Shown here: positions 27,134-36,977 of the stretch, in pieces | Numbering within the stretch: position 1 is the first letter of the stretch | How the letters are laid out: every line of letters begins with the position of its first letter | DNA from: a bacterium | Lineage (GTDB): Bacteria > T1Sed10-126 | Direction: 5' to 3' | Assembly: GCA_003554945.1 (NCBI GenBank) | Contig: PWHN01000039.1 | Coordinates: forward strand, 1-51,393 | DNA: 51,393 nucleotides | The notes under the pieces: model-generated | The model's input: the letters and a program-made list of their open reading frames with translations, nothing else | What the model was told of the DNA's origin: nothing | Databases searched by the model: none | Program-made: the position numbers and the translations under genes

Positions 27134-28588
27134 GTGATTACACTGGACAACAATCTTAAAAACAAGAAACCAAACATAATTCAGGGAGGACTGGGTGTAG
27201 CAGTTTCCGGTTGGGAATTAGCTAGAGCTGTCTCGAAGCTCGGTGAAATTGGAGTCATCTCTGGAATATGTCTGGATAACGTGATGATTCGGGAACTTCA
27301 AAATGGTGACCCCGATGGCCGACTGGAAGCGCTCAGTCACTATCCCGACCAGGAAATTGTTGAGCACATCAAGGAGAAGTTTTACGTAGAAGAGGGAATT
27401 TCGCCGGATCAACCCTACAAGGTTTTGCCAACCCACGGAGTGGATCCAGAGCCGCGTCTGCAGCGTATTCTATCCGCCGCTGTTTTCAGTGAAGTTTACC
27501 TGGCGAAAGAGGGACATGACGGTGTCGTTGGTATGAATTTGCTGAGCAAACTGAAACGTTATACGCTTGCCTGTCTCTATGGGGCAATGCTTGCCGATGT
27601 TGACCTGATTATCATGGGAGCGGGTATTCCTGTGGAGGAGGCCAACCAAATTAGCAATCTCGCCGCTGGTAAGCCCGCTCGCCTGACTCTTGAAATTGAC
27701 AAATCGCTCTGCTCAAATCCTCGCAACCAATACTTTTATAAGCTTGATCCAGCTGATATTCTACCTGCCCCCCCTGAACTACCGTGTCCTGATTTCTTTC
27801 CAATTGTATCCACTGATACGTTAGCCCGTATTCTTGATCATAAGATCTCCGCTGATGTAATTAGCGGTTTCGTGGTTGAAAAACCGGTCGCCGGTGGTCA
27901 CAATGCCCCACCGCGTAATAAGCAATATGACGACGACGGGAATCCCATCTATGATGATCGCGACCAGGCACGAATGGAGAAGATGCAGGAGCTGGGTTAT
28001 CCCTTTTACCTGGCTGGTGGCTACGGCAGCCCTGAAAAGTTGAAACAGGCCCACGCTGTTGGCGCTGAGGGAATTCAAGTCGGCTCCCTCTTTTCTCTCG
28101 CCGACGAGTCAAATTATCCCCCCGAATGCAAAAAGAAACTTATTCGTGAGATTCACCGGGATAACGTGGCGGTTCGAACTGACGGACGCATTTCACCAAC
28201 TGGTTTTCCTTTTAAGGTGGTCGAACTTGAAGGGACGCTGGGGATTCCCGAAAATATGGAAAAACGACGACGCGTCTGTGAACTTGGTTATCTGCAGCAG
28301 ATTTACCTGGACAAAGATTGTGAGATCAAACGCCGATGTCCTTCTGAACCCATTCAATCTTATCTTGCAAAAGGTGGAGACAAGGAAGAAACCGAAGGAC
28401 GCGGTTGCTTGTGTAACGCTCTGTTTGCAAACATCGGCCTGGCCCAGAGACGCCCCTGGGGCAATGAAGGGGAAATATTTACAGCCGGCGATGAAATTGT
28501 CAATCTACCGCTTGGTTCTGCCAAAAAACCACACTATACGGCCAGCGACGTAATTGATTATCTCTACTCTTCTACGGGGAGTGATTGA
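27134..28588 (+). CDS. Nitronate monooxygenase / 2-nitropropane dioxygenase-like FMN TIM-barrel protein
   Basis: [36 protein letters not shown]-like [51 protein letters not shown]. Confidence 0.82.
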   Translation: MITLDNNLKNKKPNIIQGGLGVAVSGWELARAVSKLGEIGVISGICLDNVMIRELQNGDPDGRLEALSHYPDQEIVEHIKEKFYVEEGISPDQPYKVLPTHGVDPEPRLQRILSAAVFSEVYLAKEGHDGVVGMNLLSKLKRYTLACLYGAMLADVDLIIMGAGIPVEEANQISNLAAGKPARLTLEIDKSLCSNPRNQYFYKLDPADILPAPPELPCPDFFPIVSTDTLARILDHKISADVISGFVVEKPVAGGHNAPPRNKQYDDDGNPIYDDRDQARMEKMQELGYPFYLAGGYGSPEKLKQAHAVGAEGIQVGSLFSLADESNYPPECKKKLIREIHRDNVAVRTDGRISPTGFPFKVVELEGTLGIPENMEKRRRVCELGYLQQIYLDKDCEIKRRCPSEPIQSYLAKGGDKEETEGRGCLCNALFANIGLAQRRPWGNEGEIFTAGDEIVNLPLGSAKKPHYTASDVIDYLYSSTGSD

Positions 28589-28803
28589 TTGTGGAGTGTT
28601 CAAATGAAAGTGCTAACATGGATTTTTGTACCTGTACTTATGAGCCCTGCCCCCGTAAGGGTAAGTGTTGTGAGTGTATCCAGTATCACTGGAAATCAGG
28701 ACAACTGCCGGCCTGCCTTTTTCCCGATGATGTCGAAAAAACGTATGACCGCAGCGTAGAGAAGTTTGTAGAGGCCGCTCAGAATCGTCAGCCGTGGTGG
28801 TAA
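28585..28803 (+). CDS. Small Cys-rich protein, DUF6485-like
   Basis: [37 protein letters not shown]; coupled to the upstream gene. Confidence 0.65.
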   Translation: MIVECSNESANMDFCTCTYEPCPRKGKCCECIQYHWKSGQLPACLFPDDVEKTYDRSVEKFVEAAQNRQPWW

Positions 28804-28823
28804 AACTTTTGTAGGCTTGTTTT

Positions 28824-29807
28824 TCAGGCTTCAGGCGTGCCGAATAACATCTGCCCCTTTTCCGCCACCTCTTCTAAAGAGTGTGCTAACTCAGCGCCCA
28901 GAAGCACTATTAGCCAGGAGGCATACAGGCCCACCAGGAATATCGGTAATATTCCCAGACTCCCGTAAATTCGGCTGATCATTATCAGATTGACTATGTA
29001 AAGCGAACTTAACATGCTGTTTAGTTGAAGAAGTGACCCCCCTACGACTCCACCAATTATAGCAGCCCAAAATTTTACTTTTGTGTTGGGCAGGATCAGG
29101 TAGATAAAAGTGAGTATAAACCAGAAGAGGACAAATGGAGTCATGGTGCCAATTAAGGGATTTAAGTAGGGAATTTGCTGAAGTTGACGACCAACAATTG
29201 TATGCTGCCACTGGCCGGATAATGTTACCGCCAGCGAGAGAAAAATTAAGCCGATGACTATTATAACCAGGTACAGAGCTGCCCGGCTCAATAGAGAGCG
29301 GCTGCTGGTTCCCCCCCAGATGTCATTAAATATGTGTTCCATCGTCAAGACAAGTGAAACGGACAGAAATAGCAGGAAACCAAGCCCGATCAAACCCATC
29401 TGACCGCTACCGACTGATTCGATAACCTCTTTAACTCGCTCACGTATGTCTTCAATACGGGGCATAGCATCAAACTGAGCTTCAAAATTCTGATTAAGTT
29501 CAACCTGGTTTTCATGTTCCAGCAGGCGAAGCTGTGGAACCGTGTTCACAATTAGGTTGTCAAGCAGCTCATTTGTCTGATCTGGTCCCAGGTGATCCAG
29601 GGCAATATTGGCAACAGAGAAACTTAGAGCAAGCAAAGGGACCAGACAGAGGACCGTTGCATAACTCAGCGCAGCAGCTTTCAGCAGGTGGTATTTCTGA
29701 AAAAAGTTGTTGTAAAGCCGCCGTGGAAGCCGGGTAACCGTATACCAGAATATATACAAGGAATTTTCAGAAAAATAACTTTTGAATTTTTTTCGCAAAT
29801 AGGACAT
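28824..29807 (-). CDS. YihY/BrkB-family inner membrane protein
   Basis: FFQKYHLLKAAALSYATVLCLVPLLALSFSVA; multiple TMs; the only confident - strand gene. Confidence 0.88.
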   Translation of the reverse strand: MSYLRKKFKSYFSENSLYIFWYTVTRLPRRLYNNFFQKYHLLKAAALSYATVLCLVPLLALSFSVANIALDHLGPDQTNELLDNLIVNTVPQLRLLEHENQVELNQNFEAQFDAMPRIEDIRERVKEVIESVGSGQMGLIGLGFLLFLSVSLVLTMEHIFNDIWGGTSSRSLLSRAALYLVIIVIGLIFLSLAVTLSGQWQHTIVGRQLQQIPYLNPLIGTMTPFVLFWFILTFIYLILPNTKVKFWAAIIGGVVGGSLLQLNSMLSSLYIVNLIMISRIYGSLGILPIFLVGLYASWLIVLLGAELAHSLEEVAEKGQMLFGTPEA

Positions 29808-30007
29808 GGCCGTTCATCTCTTTTTTTATTTTTATCAGGTTTGTTAGTTCAGGAGACATCCAAGTCTTTCCCAGACGGTAAAGAAAATCCAGAGTGTACT
29901 TAACTATTATTATCGGGTATTCAGGGGATTTTGTCCAGAAATTAGTTGATAATCACCGCATAATTTTGTATTATTTCTAAAATAGCTTTTTAGGGCAAGC
30001 AGGTGAT

Positions 30008-31075
30008 ATGATGAAGCGACCAAAGATAAATCTAATGTTTTTTTTAATAACGTTGGTTTGTGTTGTATTTTTACTGCCCCCGGCTTCGCAGGCAGAAAGC
30101 CATCTTACTGTGCTTACCTACCACGGTTTTGGCACCCAGCTCAGCGAATATTTTTTACCGCCTGATGTTTTTCGCGGTCAGATACTTTATATGAAAAATA
30201 ACGGTTACAATTTTCTTTCACTTGCGGAAGTGGAAGAGCATCTCAGGACAGGCGATTCCTTTCCGGACAATGCTGTTTTTATCACAGTAGATGACGCTTA
30301 TTTATCCACCTACACTGAAGCCTTTCCTTTTTTGAAAAAACACGACATTCCCTGGGCGCTATACGTCTATACCGAAGTAATAGAAGAGGAGCACCCGGGA
30401 GATTATCCGTCTTTTGTTACCTGGGATATGCTGGAAGAAATGGTTGATGCCGGCGTTTACATAGGCAACCACTCGCACACGCACTCTTACTTTTTAAATC
30501 CCCGGGATGATTATGACACCTGGATTGAAGAAGAAATTCTGAAGGCGGAGGAAAAACTTGAGGAACGTCTTGACGTGGAAATTACTTCTTACGCACCTCC
30601 CTATGGTATATATGACACGTACATGCTCGATGAAATTCGAGATCATACCGACTACAATACTGTTTTAACTTCTGATGCCGGTGTGGTTGACCAGCGCAAC
30701 GATACCTTTCTCTTGCCCCGTTTTGAAATTCGTGAATCAACTCTTGCGGTGGGTTTTCTCACCACCATCGACAGACGGCCGCTGCCCGTAGAGGAATTTT
30801 CTCCGGCGGCCGGGGCCCGGCTTGATTCAACCCCGGATACTATTTACATCAATTTGAAAGAGCCCGAAAACGTTTTAGACGATCTTGTTGAAATTTATTT
30901 GCTGGGCGCCGGTCAATTAGACTGGGACTGGAAGGACAGGTCTGCCGGCAGACTGGTCGCCCGGATCCCCGGTGAGTTAAAAAATAGCTGGAATACCGTA
31001 ACGATCCGAGCTGTTGATCCGGAATCCCGGCGTTATCGCAAATATAGCTTCAGCTTCATCTATTCACCCGATTAG
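30008..31075 (+). CDS. Polysaccharide deacetylase (NodB-homology) family, secreted
   Basis: Signal peptide; LTYHGFG; DNAVFITVDDAYLSTYTEAFPFLKKHDIPWALYVYTEVI; IGNHSHTHSYF; ITSYAPPYGIYD. Confidence 0.88.
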   Translation: MMKRPKINLMFFLITLVCVVFLLPPASQAESHLTVLTYHGFGTQLSEYFLPPDVFRGQILYMKNNGYNFLSLAEVEEHLRTGDSFPDNAVFITVDDAYLSTYTEAFPFLKKHDIPWALYVYTEVIEEEHPGDYPSFVTWDMLEEMVDAGVYIGNHSHTHSYFLNPRDDYDTWIEEEILKAEEKLEERLDVEITSYAPPYGIYDTYMLDEIRDHTDYNTVLTSDAGVVDQRNDTFLLPRFEIRESTLAVGFLTTIDRRPLPVEEFSPAAGARLDSTPDTIYINLKEPENVLDDLVEIYLLGAGQLDWDWKDRSAGRLVARIPGELKNSWNTVTIRAVDPESRRYRKYSFSFIYSPD

Positions 31076-31287
31076 ACGAAACTGCTTCCCTCTTAGTCTC
31101 CTCGTTTTTAATTAAGTCCTCTCCGAAAAGGGTTAAACATCTCCTCCCCCTTGAGGGGGGAGGATTAAGGTGGGGGTGAAGGAATTTTGGACCCCTTCGG
31201 TAGGTTCTGGTTTAGCCTTGATTAACTTTGCAATATTCGGGTAACTTTGCTAAACTTATTAAACATCAAAAAAATTACGGAGGATAG

Positions 31288-31403
31288 AACCTTCCAACGA
31301 TTTCGTCATTGCCGGGCTTGACCCGGCAATCCATCTTGAATATACCATAGATTCCGGGTCTGCGGTCGCTACGCTCCCTTGCCCGGAATGACGTTGGAAG
31401 GTT
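31288..31403. repeat. Composite palindromic intergenic element bounded by 12-bp perfect inverted repeats AACCTTCCAACG/CGTTGGAAGGTT
   Basis: IR at 31288-31299 and 31392-31403; contains hairpins GTCATTGCCGGGCTTGACCCGGCAATCCATC (from 31305) and ATTCCGGG...CCCGGAAT (about 31351-31389). Confidence 0.8.
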
Positions 31404-31421
31404 TTGTATGGAGGACTACTA

Positions 31422-31967
31422 TTGTTTACTATACCGGAAGTTGTTGAAAAAATAGAAAAAGGGATTAGTTATATCTCGCCCCTGAGCTGGCTCTACTCAC
31501 GCCCTTACAGGCAGGTTGTTCGGCGTGAAATGGAGCTTGCTTCGGTTAATTCTGATGCGACTGTTCTCAATATAGGCTGCGGCGCGGTTCCATTTACCGC
31601 CCGTTTTGTTGTGCAGCAGACTGGTGCCGGTGTGATCGCCGTCGATACAGATTCCCGGGCGGTTGATAGGGCCAGCCGGCTTGTCCAGACCTGGGGGATG
31701 GCAGATCGGATTGAGCTTAGACATGTGGACGCGACAAAACTTTTGGACGTAGATTTTGATCTTGCCCTGGTGGCTCTCCAGGCTCAGCCAAAAACGGCCA
31801 TATTTGAACGGTTAAGTGAAATTGCCCCGGCGGGACGCGCTATTTTTCGCAGACCCGCTGCTGGTTACCAGGATCACTACGATGCTCTGCCGGAACAACC
31901 TCGGCCGGCAGCTTACGTGGAACAGGACATGAAGACTTTTGACCGTTCAGTTCTGTATGATTTGTAG
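31422..31967 (+). CDS. SAM-dependent methyltransferase-fold protein, nicotianamine-synthase-like motif I
   Basis: TVLNIGCGAVPFTARFVVQQTGAGVIAVDTDSRAVDRASRLVQTWGMADRIELRHVDATKL. Start at TTG 31422, about 7 nt after GGAGG. Confidence 0.7.
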   Translation: MFTIPEVVEKIEKGISYISPLSWLYSRPYRQVVRREMELASVNSDATVLNIGCGAVPFTARFVVQQTGAGVIAVDTDSRAVDRASRLVQTWGMADRIELRHVDATKLLDVDFDLALVALQAQPKTAIFERLSEIAPAGRAIFRRPAAGYQDHYDALPEQPRPAAYVEQDMKTFDRSVLYDL

Positions 31968-31993
31968 AGGAATATTTTGTAGGATTTTAAAGA

Positions 31994-33007
31994 GTGATTC
32001 CAATGAAACGTATTTTTACCTGGATTTTAAGTCTGTTTTCTATCACGGGTTTAATTTATTATGCCGGTCCCACTGAAATTTTATCGGTTTTATCCAAATT
32101 TAATCACCCACTATTTTTCTTTCTCGTATTGCTTCAGATATTAACGTTGTCGGTGCAATACTTCGTCTGGCATCGATTGTTAAATCTTGCCGGCGCTCAA
32201 ATTCCTTATTCCCGGGTGGCAAAAATTTCTCTTGCCGGCAGCTTTGTGGAAAGCGTCACACCCTCGGTAAAATTTGGTGGCGAAGCCGCTAAAACTTATC
32301 TGTTTCACCGGCACACCGGACTCAGCTACGACCGACTCACCTCGGTTCTCATGGTTCAGAAGTTCGTTTCTGTCCTGCCCTTTCTGATCTTACTGCTGCC
32401 CGTCTTCGGGCTGGCGGCTCTCTACTTAAATTTTCCCCCGGTTTTACATCTGTTGCTTCTCGTCGGGATTTTACTGCTGCTCGCTGCAACCGCGACTGTT
32501 TTTTATCTTAACCCTGCCACTGCCTCCATTTCCAACCAGGAGCCGGACGGTCTAAAAAACCAAATTTTTCTGAAACTTCAAGCCGTCCGTAGATTTGTGG
32601 GGCGTTCTGTACAGCATGCCCGTCATTTGGCCGGCGCTGCTGATCTTGCTGCGCTGCTGGCGCTCTCTACGGTTATCTGGCTGCTTTATCCACTGAAACT
32701 TTATCTTGCCGCTGTAATCCTGGGTATCCAGGTCACGCCCCTATTCATAGTCGTAGTTACTTACGCCGCCTACCTGGTCAGTATGTTCCCCCTTTTCCCC
32801 GGCGGCCTGGGCTCTTACGAGGGCACGGCAGTGCTGTTATTTATTCTTAACGGCTATCTTCCTCACCAGGGATTGAGCCTTGTGCTTATATCCCGGGCGG
32901 TCACCTTCTGGCTGCCTCTGCTTGTTTCCGGAGTTGTTGCGGCCTTTGTCTTTCAGACACAACTGGCACAAGGTTTGTACCCGCAGCGAGCCGGAAGTAG
33001 CGGCTGA
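31994..33007 (+). CDS. Lysylphosphatidylglycerol synthase TM region / UPF0104-like integral membrane protein
   Basis: TPSVKFGGEAAKTYLFHRHTGLSYDRLTSVLMVQKFVSVLPF; MFPLFPGGLGSYEGTAVLLFILNGY; polytopic. Confidence 0.85.
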   Translation: MIPMKRIFTWILSLFSITGLIYYAGPTEILSVLSKFNHPLFFFLVLLQILTLSVQYFVWHRLLNLAGAQIPYSRVAKISLAGSFVESVTPSVKFGGEAAKTYLFHRHTGLSYDRLTSVLMVQKFVSVLPFLILLLPVFGLAALYLNFPPVLHLLLLVGILLLLAATATVFYLNPATASISNQEPDGLKNQIFLKLQAVRRFVGRSVQHARHLAGAADLAALLALSTVIWLLYPLKLYLAAVILGIQVTPLFIVVVTYAAYLVSMFPLFPGGLGSYEGTAVLLFILNGYLPHQGLSLVLISRAVTFWLPLLVSGVVAAFVFQTQLAQGLYPQRAGSSG

Positions 33008-33011
33008 ATCA

Positions 33012-33929
33012 ATGTCATCTGAAAAAAATGCTCCTACGAAATCTAAAAAACAGACCGGGGTGAAACTTTTTAAAAACTTTACTTCGCCGCTGTTTAAACT
33101 GGCCAGCATGCTGTTGTCCCAATTAGAATATATCGGCACTTTTATCCCGGGTTTTACTTACCTCTACACTAATCTTTTCTATCGGAAAATGATTGCTCGT
33201 GAGATAAAAGCAGCCGGTGTGGAACCTGGTGATAAAGTCTTACATGTTGGCTGTGGTTCCTTGCCCGCCACTCCCATAGCTCTCGTTCGAGCCGGCTGCA
33301 GAGTGATTGCGCTTGAGCGTAACGAAAAATCGCTCGAGCGTGCCCGTAAGGTAGCCGCCTGGAGATTGAATAAAAAGGAGCTATCGATGCAGTTGGAATT
33401 TCGCCACGGTAATGGCCTGGGTGTTGACAGTAGTGGTTACGATGCCGTCTGGGTTTCGCTGCACGTCAACCCTCAGCCTGGGATTATACAACAGATAATT
33501 TTTAATCTTGATCAGGGAAGCTGTGTTGTTTATCGGAAGCCGACCGCCTGGCTCTCACAGTTTTATCCCCTTGTTACTCCAGAGGAGCTTGGTGGGAATT
33601 TAAATTCACAGTACCTCACGGGATGGCTGGGGAAGGAGTCCGTTGTAATCTGGTCTCAGGACTTCGAACCAGATGAAAAAATTGTTTCTCAAGATGACGG
33701 CGAGGAGATCAGTCTTGCCGACTGTCGAATTGGCGAGGCGGGGGTTATAACTCAAATACCAGACTGTCAGCTGCTTGCCCCTCTCGGGCTGCGGCCTGGC
33801 AAATACGTTCGTTTACGAGCCCGGCAGAGTTGCGGCGGTCCTCTCGTCGTTCAGACTGCCGGCCGCAAAGTGGCCGTCGATCGAGATCTGGCAGACGCCA
33901 TTAGGTTGAGGCGAAAGAGCAATGGCTGA
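33012..33929 (+). CDS. Methyltransferase-fold domain fused to C-terminal FeoA domain
   Basis: KVLHVGCGSLPATPIALVRAGCRVIALERNEKSLERARK; C-terminus ISLADCRIGEAGVITQIPDCQLLAPLGLRPGKYVRLRARQSCGGPLVVQTAGRKVAVDRDLADAI is FeoA-like. Start taken at ATG 33012. Confidence 0.82.
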   Translation: MSSEKNAPTKSKKQTGVKLFKNFTSPLFKLASMLLSQLEYIGTFIPGFTYLYTNLFYRKMIAREIKAAGVEPGDKVLHVGCGSLPATPIALVRAGCRVIALERNEKSLERARKVAAWRLNKKELSMQLEFRHGNGLGVDSSGYDAVWVSLHVNPQPGIIQQIIFNLDQGSCVVYRKPTAWLSQFYPLVTPEELGGNLNSQYLTGWLGKESVVIWSQDFEPDEKIVSQDDGEEISLADCRIGEAGVITQIPDCQLLAPLGLRPGKYVRLRARQSCGGPLVVQTAGRKVAVDRDLADAIRLRRKSNG

Positions 33930-35712
33930 TTGTCACCAGTCCCGCCAGGAAGTGGAGGAACTCGAATCTTCCATTCTCCTCATTGGTCCCCCCAATGTAG
34001 GCAAAAGCGTAATTTTTAACTACTTCACCGGGCTCGACGTGGGTATGGCAAATTATCCGGGAACTACGGTTGAGTTTTCAGTCGGTGAAATTGATATTGG
34101 GGGAGAGGAATCTGCTCGTAGCTATCAACTTATCGACGTGCCCGGGACTTACACTCTGGAGGCTACTAACGCCGCCGAACAGGTTGCAGTTGATATGCTC
34201 ACCCAGCGCCCGGCCGCCGCCGTCTGTGTGCTTGACGCTCAAAACATGGAAAGCAGTCTTTATCTGCTGCTGCAGCTTTTGGAACACGAAATCCCAACCG
34301 TGGTTGCCGTAAATCGGACCGACTTGCTGGCTAACGAAGGTATGGCTGTCGACGTTGACTATCTCTCTTCCAAACTGGGACTTCCTGTGGTTGAGACAGT
34401 TGCCGTTGAGCAACGTGGACTGGAAACTGTTCGCACGGAGCTGTCCCGGCTGGTTGAAGAGCAGGCGCAACAGCGACCACATTTTTCTTCCGAAAAAATT
34501 TCTGACACAAACTCTCACTCCCGCTGGGAAAAAGCCGAAAATTTAGCCCGATCTGCCTATTATCGAGTAGGGGAGGACCAGACAGAGGCCAAGGAAAGCT
34601 GGGATCAGTTACTTGTTTCTCCAGCGACCGGTTTTCCAATAGCATTGCTTGTGCTGACCCTGATTTTTGGTCTTGTCGTCGGTCTCGGTCTGGGGTTACG
34701 CCGTTTCTTGCTCAGCCCGCTTTTTGAACACTTCGTTATTCCTCTGATTGAGTTAGGTGTTACGTCTATAATTCCCCCGGGACTCTGGCGCTCAATTCTG
34801 ATTGGCGAGTATGGTTTTCTGGTCAAGGGACTGGAGTGGCCATTTGCCCTGGTCATGCCTTATGTTCTTAGTTTTTATCTCGGGTTAACTATGCTTGAAG
34901 ACAGCGGCTACATGCCTCGGCTGGCTGTTCTACTTGATGGAATTCTCAACAAGATAGGCCTGTCCGGCGGCAACATAATTCCACTCCTGCTGGGCTACGG
35001 CTGCGCCATCCCCGGTATCCTGGCCGCCCGGGCAATGGCCAACCGCAAGGAACGACTTACTATCGCCGTCATGATTTCACTTGCTGTTCCCTGCATTGCC
35101 CAGACCGGTGCTTTTATTTCGCTGCTTGCTGAAGCCTCTATCTGGCTCATACCGCTGGTTTTTCTCTTTTCGTTTGCCGTATTAGTGCTGGCCGGTATAA
35201 TTCTTGATTTGCTAATCTCCGGCGACTGGACGCCAACGGTGCTGGAAATACCGGAATTGCTGTTGCCCCGGCCCGGTGTGATCGCCAAGAAAATATGGCT
35301 GCATTTCAAACACTTCCTGGTTGATGGGGCTGTGCCAATGGTAATCGGTGTCGGTTTAGCCGCTTTGCTTTACGAAACTGGAGCTATGGAAATTATGGCT
35401 TATTACATGCGGCCTCTTGTTGACGGCTGGCTGGGTTTGCCGGAAGAAGCGGCGACACCCCTGTTACTTGGCATTATGCGCCGTGAACTGACCGTTTTAC
35501 CGCTTCTGGACATGGAATTATCGTTCCTTCAGCTTTTTGTGGGCTCAGTTGTTGGACTCTTTTACGTCCCCTGTATCGCTGTCATTGCCACCCTGGCTAA
35601 AGAATACGGAATACGCGTTGCCGCCGCTATATTACTCTTAACAACAACTACAGCTTTTGTTGGTGGAGGTCTTATTCTTCGCGCCGGCTGGCTGTTGGCG
35701 GCTATGTTTTAA
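33922..35712 (+). CDS. feoB: Ferrous iron transporter FeoB (short form, about 596 aa)
   Basis: G1 GPPNVGKSVIFNYFTG, G2 NYPGTTVEF, G3 DVPGTYTLE, NRTD; gate regions GYGCAIPGILAARAMANRKERLTIAVMISLAVPC and LFYVPCIAVIATLAKEYG. Confidence 0.93.
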   Translation: MADCHQSRQEVEELESSILLIGPPNVGKSVIFNYFTGLDVGMANYPGTTVEFSVGEIDIGGEESARSYQLIDVPGTYTLEATNAAEQVAVDMLTQRPAAAVCVLDAQNMESSLYLLLQLLEHEIPTVVAVNRTDLLANEGMAVDVDYLSSKLGLPVVETVAVEQRGLETVRTELSRLVEEQAQQRPHFSSEKISDTNSHSRWEKAENLARSAYYRVGEDQTEAKESWDQLLVSPATGFPIALLVLTLIFGLVVGLGLGLRRFLLSPLFEHFVIPLIELGVTSIIPPGLWRSILIGEYGFLVKGLEWPFALVMPYVLSFYLGLTMLEDSGYMPRLAVLLDGILNKIGLSGGNIIPLLLGYGCAIPGILAARAMANRKERLTIAVMISLAVPCIAQTGAFISLLAEASIWLIPLVFLFSFAVLVLAGIILDLLISGDWTPTVLEIPELLLPRPGVIAKKIWLHFKHFLVDGAVPMVIGVGLAALLYETGAMEIMAYYMRPLVDGWLGLPEEAATPLLLGIMRRELTVLPLLDMELSFLQLFVGSVVGLFYVPCIAVIATLAKEYGIRVAAAILLLTTTTAFVGGGLILRAGWLLAAMF

Positions 35713-35716
35713 TAAT

Positions 35717-35986
35717 ATGGAGGTAGGTCGGGATGTCATGGGCACTATGGCCAATACGCTTATCCTTGCTTATGTCGGCGGCGCCATTCCTTTTCTTTTG
35801 CTTTTAATGCACAATCAAATTCACTGGCTGCGTATTGTAAATATGGATTTTATGGCCGCTGAAATCCTCAGTGGTATTGCCGGCACGCTGGGTCTTGTCG
35901 TAGCTATCCCTATTACCGCTCTTTCAGTTGCACTGCTTCCGGAGAAGCTGTCAAATTTGTCTATGCCGCTGCCCTTTTGTTCCTAA
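35717..35986 (+). pseudogene. YibE/F-family 3' remnant (C-terminal about 89 aa only)
   Basis: MEVGRDVMGTMANTLILAYVGGAIPFLLLLMHNQIHWLRIVNMDFMAAEILSGIAGTLGLVVAIPITALSV resembles the conserved C-terminus of YibE/F; the upstream part is absent and replaced by feoB. Confidence 0.7.
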
Positions 35987-36070
35987 AAGATTGGTATTAA
36001 GTTACAACTTGATTTAAGGATTGTTCCTTAGTCTCGCAAAAGCGTATTATTAAAAAAAGGAGCGATAAAT

Positions 36071-36943
36071 GTGACCTGGTTTCGCAGTCGTTGGCCCTGG
36101 ATGTTAGCAGCGGTGCTTCTGGTGACGGTGATGATTGGGTGGGGTGTCTATCAGGAAATGGTTCGTGAGCTTCCTGAGGGATTAATTCAGGCGGCCGGAC
36201 GGATAGAGGGAGATGAGGTCCGGGTTTCGGCAGAAGTTTCTGCCCGGGTTGATTCGGTTGCTGTTAATGAAGGTGATACTGTAACAACAGGTCAACTGCT
36301 TGTCGAACTTGACAGTAGCCGCCTAAAAAACCAATATAATGCTGCTTCTGCGCGTCAAAAGCAAGCTGAAGCTCAACTTGAATATGTGCAGCAGGAATAC
36401 AGGCGCCACGAAACCCTCCTGCGTCGTGACCAGGTAAGCACTCAACAGTATGAAAAAGTTCGGTCCGAGTATCTTTCTGCCCGGGCTGAACTCCAGACCA
36501 GCCGGGCCAAGTTAGATCAGGCCGAGAATGATCTCGAAGACGTCCGGATCAAATCGCCACTTTCAGGTCACCTTCTGGCCCGTTTCGTCGAACCGGGTGA
36601 ATGGGCCGGGGTGGGGACACCTTTGGTGGAGATAGTGGATCTCGAAAAATTATACATGAAGGTTTACGTTCCCGGACCGCTGGTGGGGAAACTAAGCCAC
36701 GGGGCAAGCGCTAAAATTTACACTGACGCTTATCCTGATGAGCCTTTTTCGGGTCAAATTCGCCGAATCTCTGACCGGGCTGAGTTTACTCCACGCACCG
36801 TCGAAACCCGAGAGGAGCGGCCCCGTCTAGTGTTTGCGGTTGAAATTGCTATTGATAACCCGGCGGGCAGGCTGAAACCGGGCATGCCCGGCGACGCAAT
36901 CCTCCGCTGGGATCCCGATGTCGACTGGCAACCCCCGCGGTAA
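36071..36943 (+). CDS. HlyD/YbhG-like membrane fusion protein
   Basis: N-terminal TM, AAGRIEGDEVRVSAEVSARVDSVAVNEGDTVTTGQLLVELDSSRLKNQYNAA; coiled coil; VRIKSPLSGHLLARFVEPGEWAGVGTPLVEIVDLEKLYMKVYV. Confidence 0.92.
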   Translation: MTWFRSRWPWMLAAVLLVTVMIGWGVYQEMVRELPEGLIQAAGRIEGDEVRVSAEVSARVDSVAVNEGDTVTTGQLLVELDSSRLKNQYNAASARQKQAEAQLEYVQQEYRRHETLLRRDQVSTQQYEKVRSEYLSARAELQTSRAKLDQAENDLEDVRIKSPLSGHLLARFVEPGEWAGVGTPLVEIVDLEKLYMKVYVPGPLVGKLSHGASAKIYTDAYPDEPFSGQIRRISDRAEFTPRTVETREERPRLVFAVEIAIDNPAGRLKPGMPGDAILRWDPDVDWQPPR

Positions 36944-36977
36944 AATTAATTTGTATTTTGTAAGCGTTCAAAAAATC

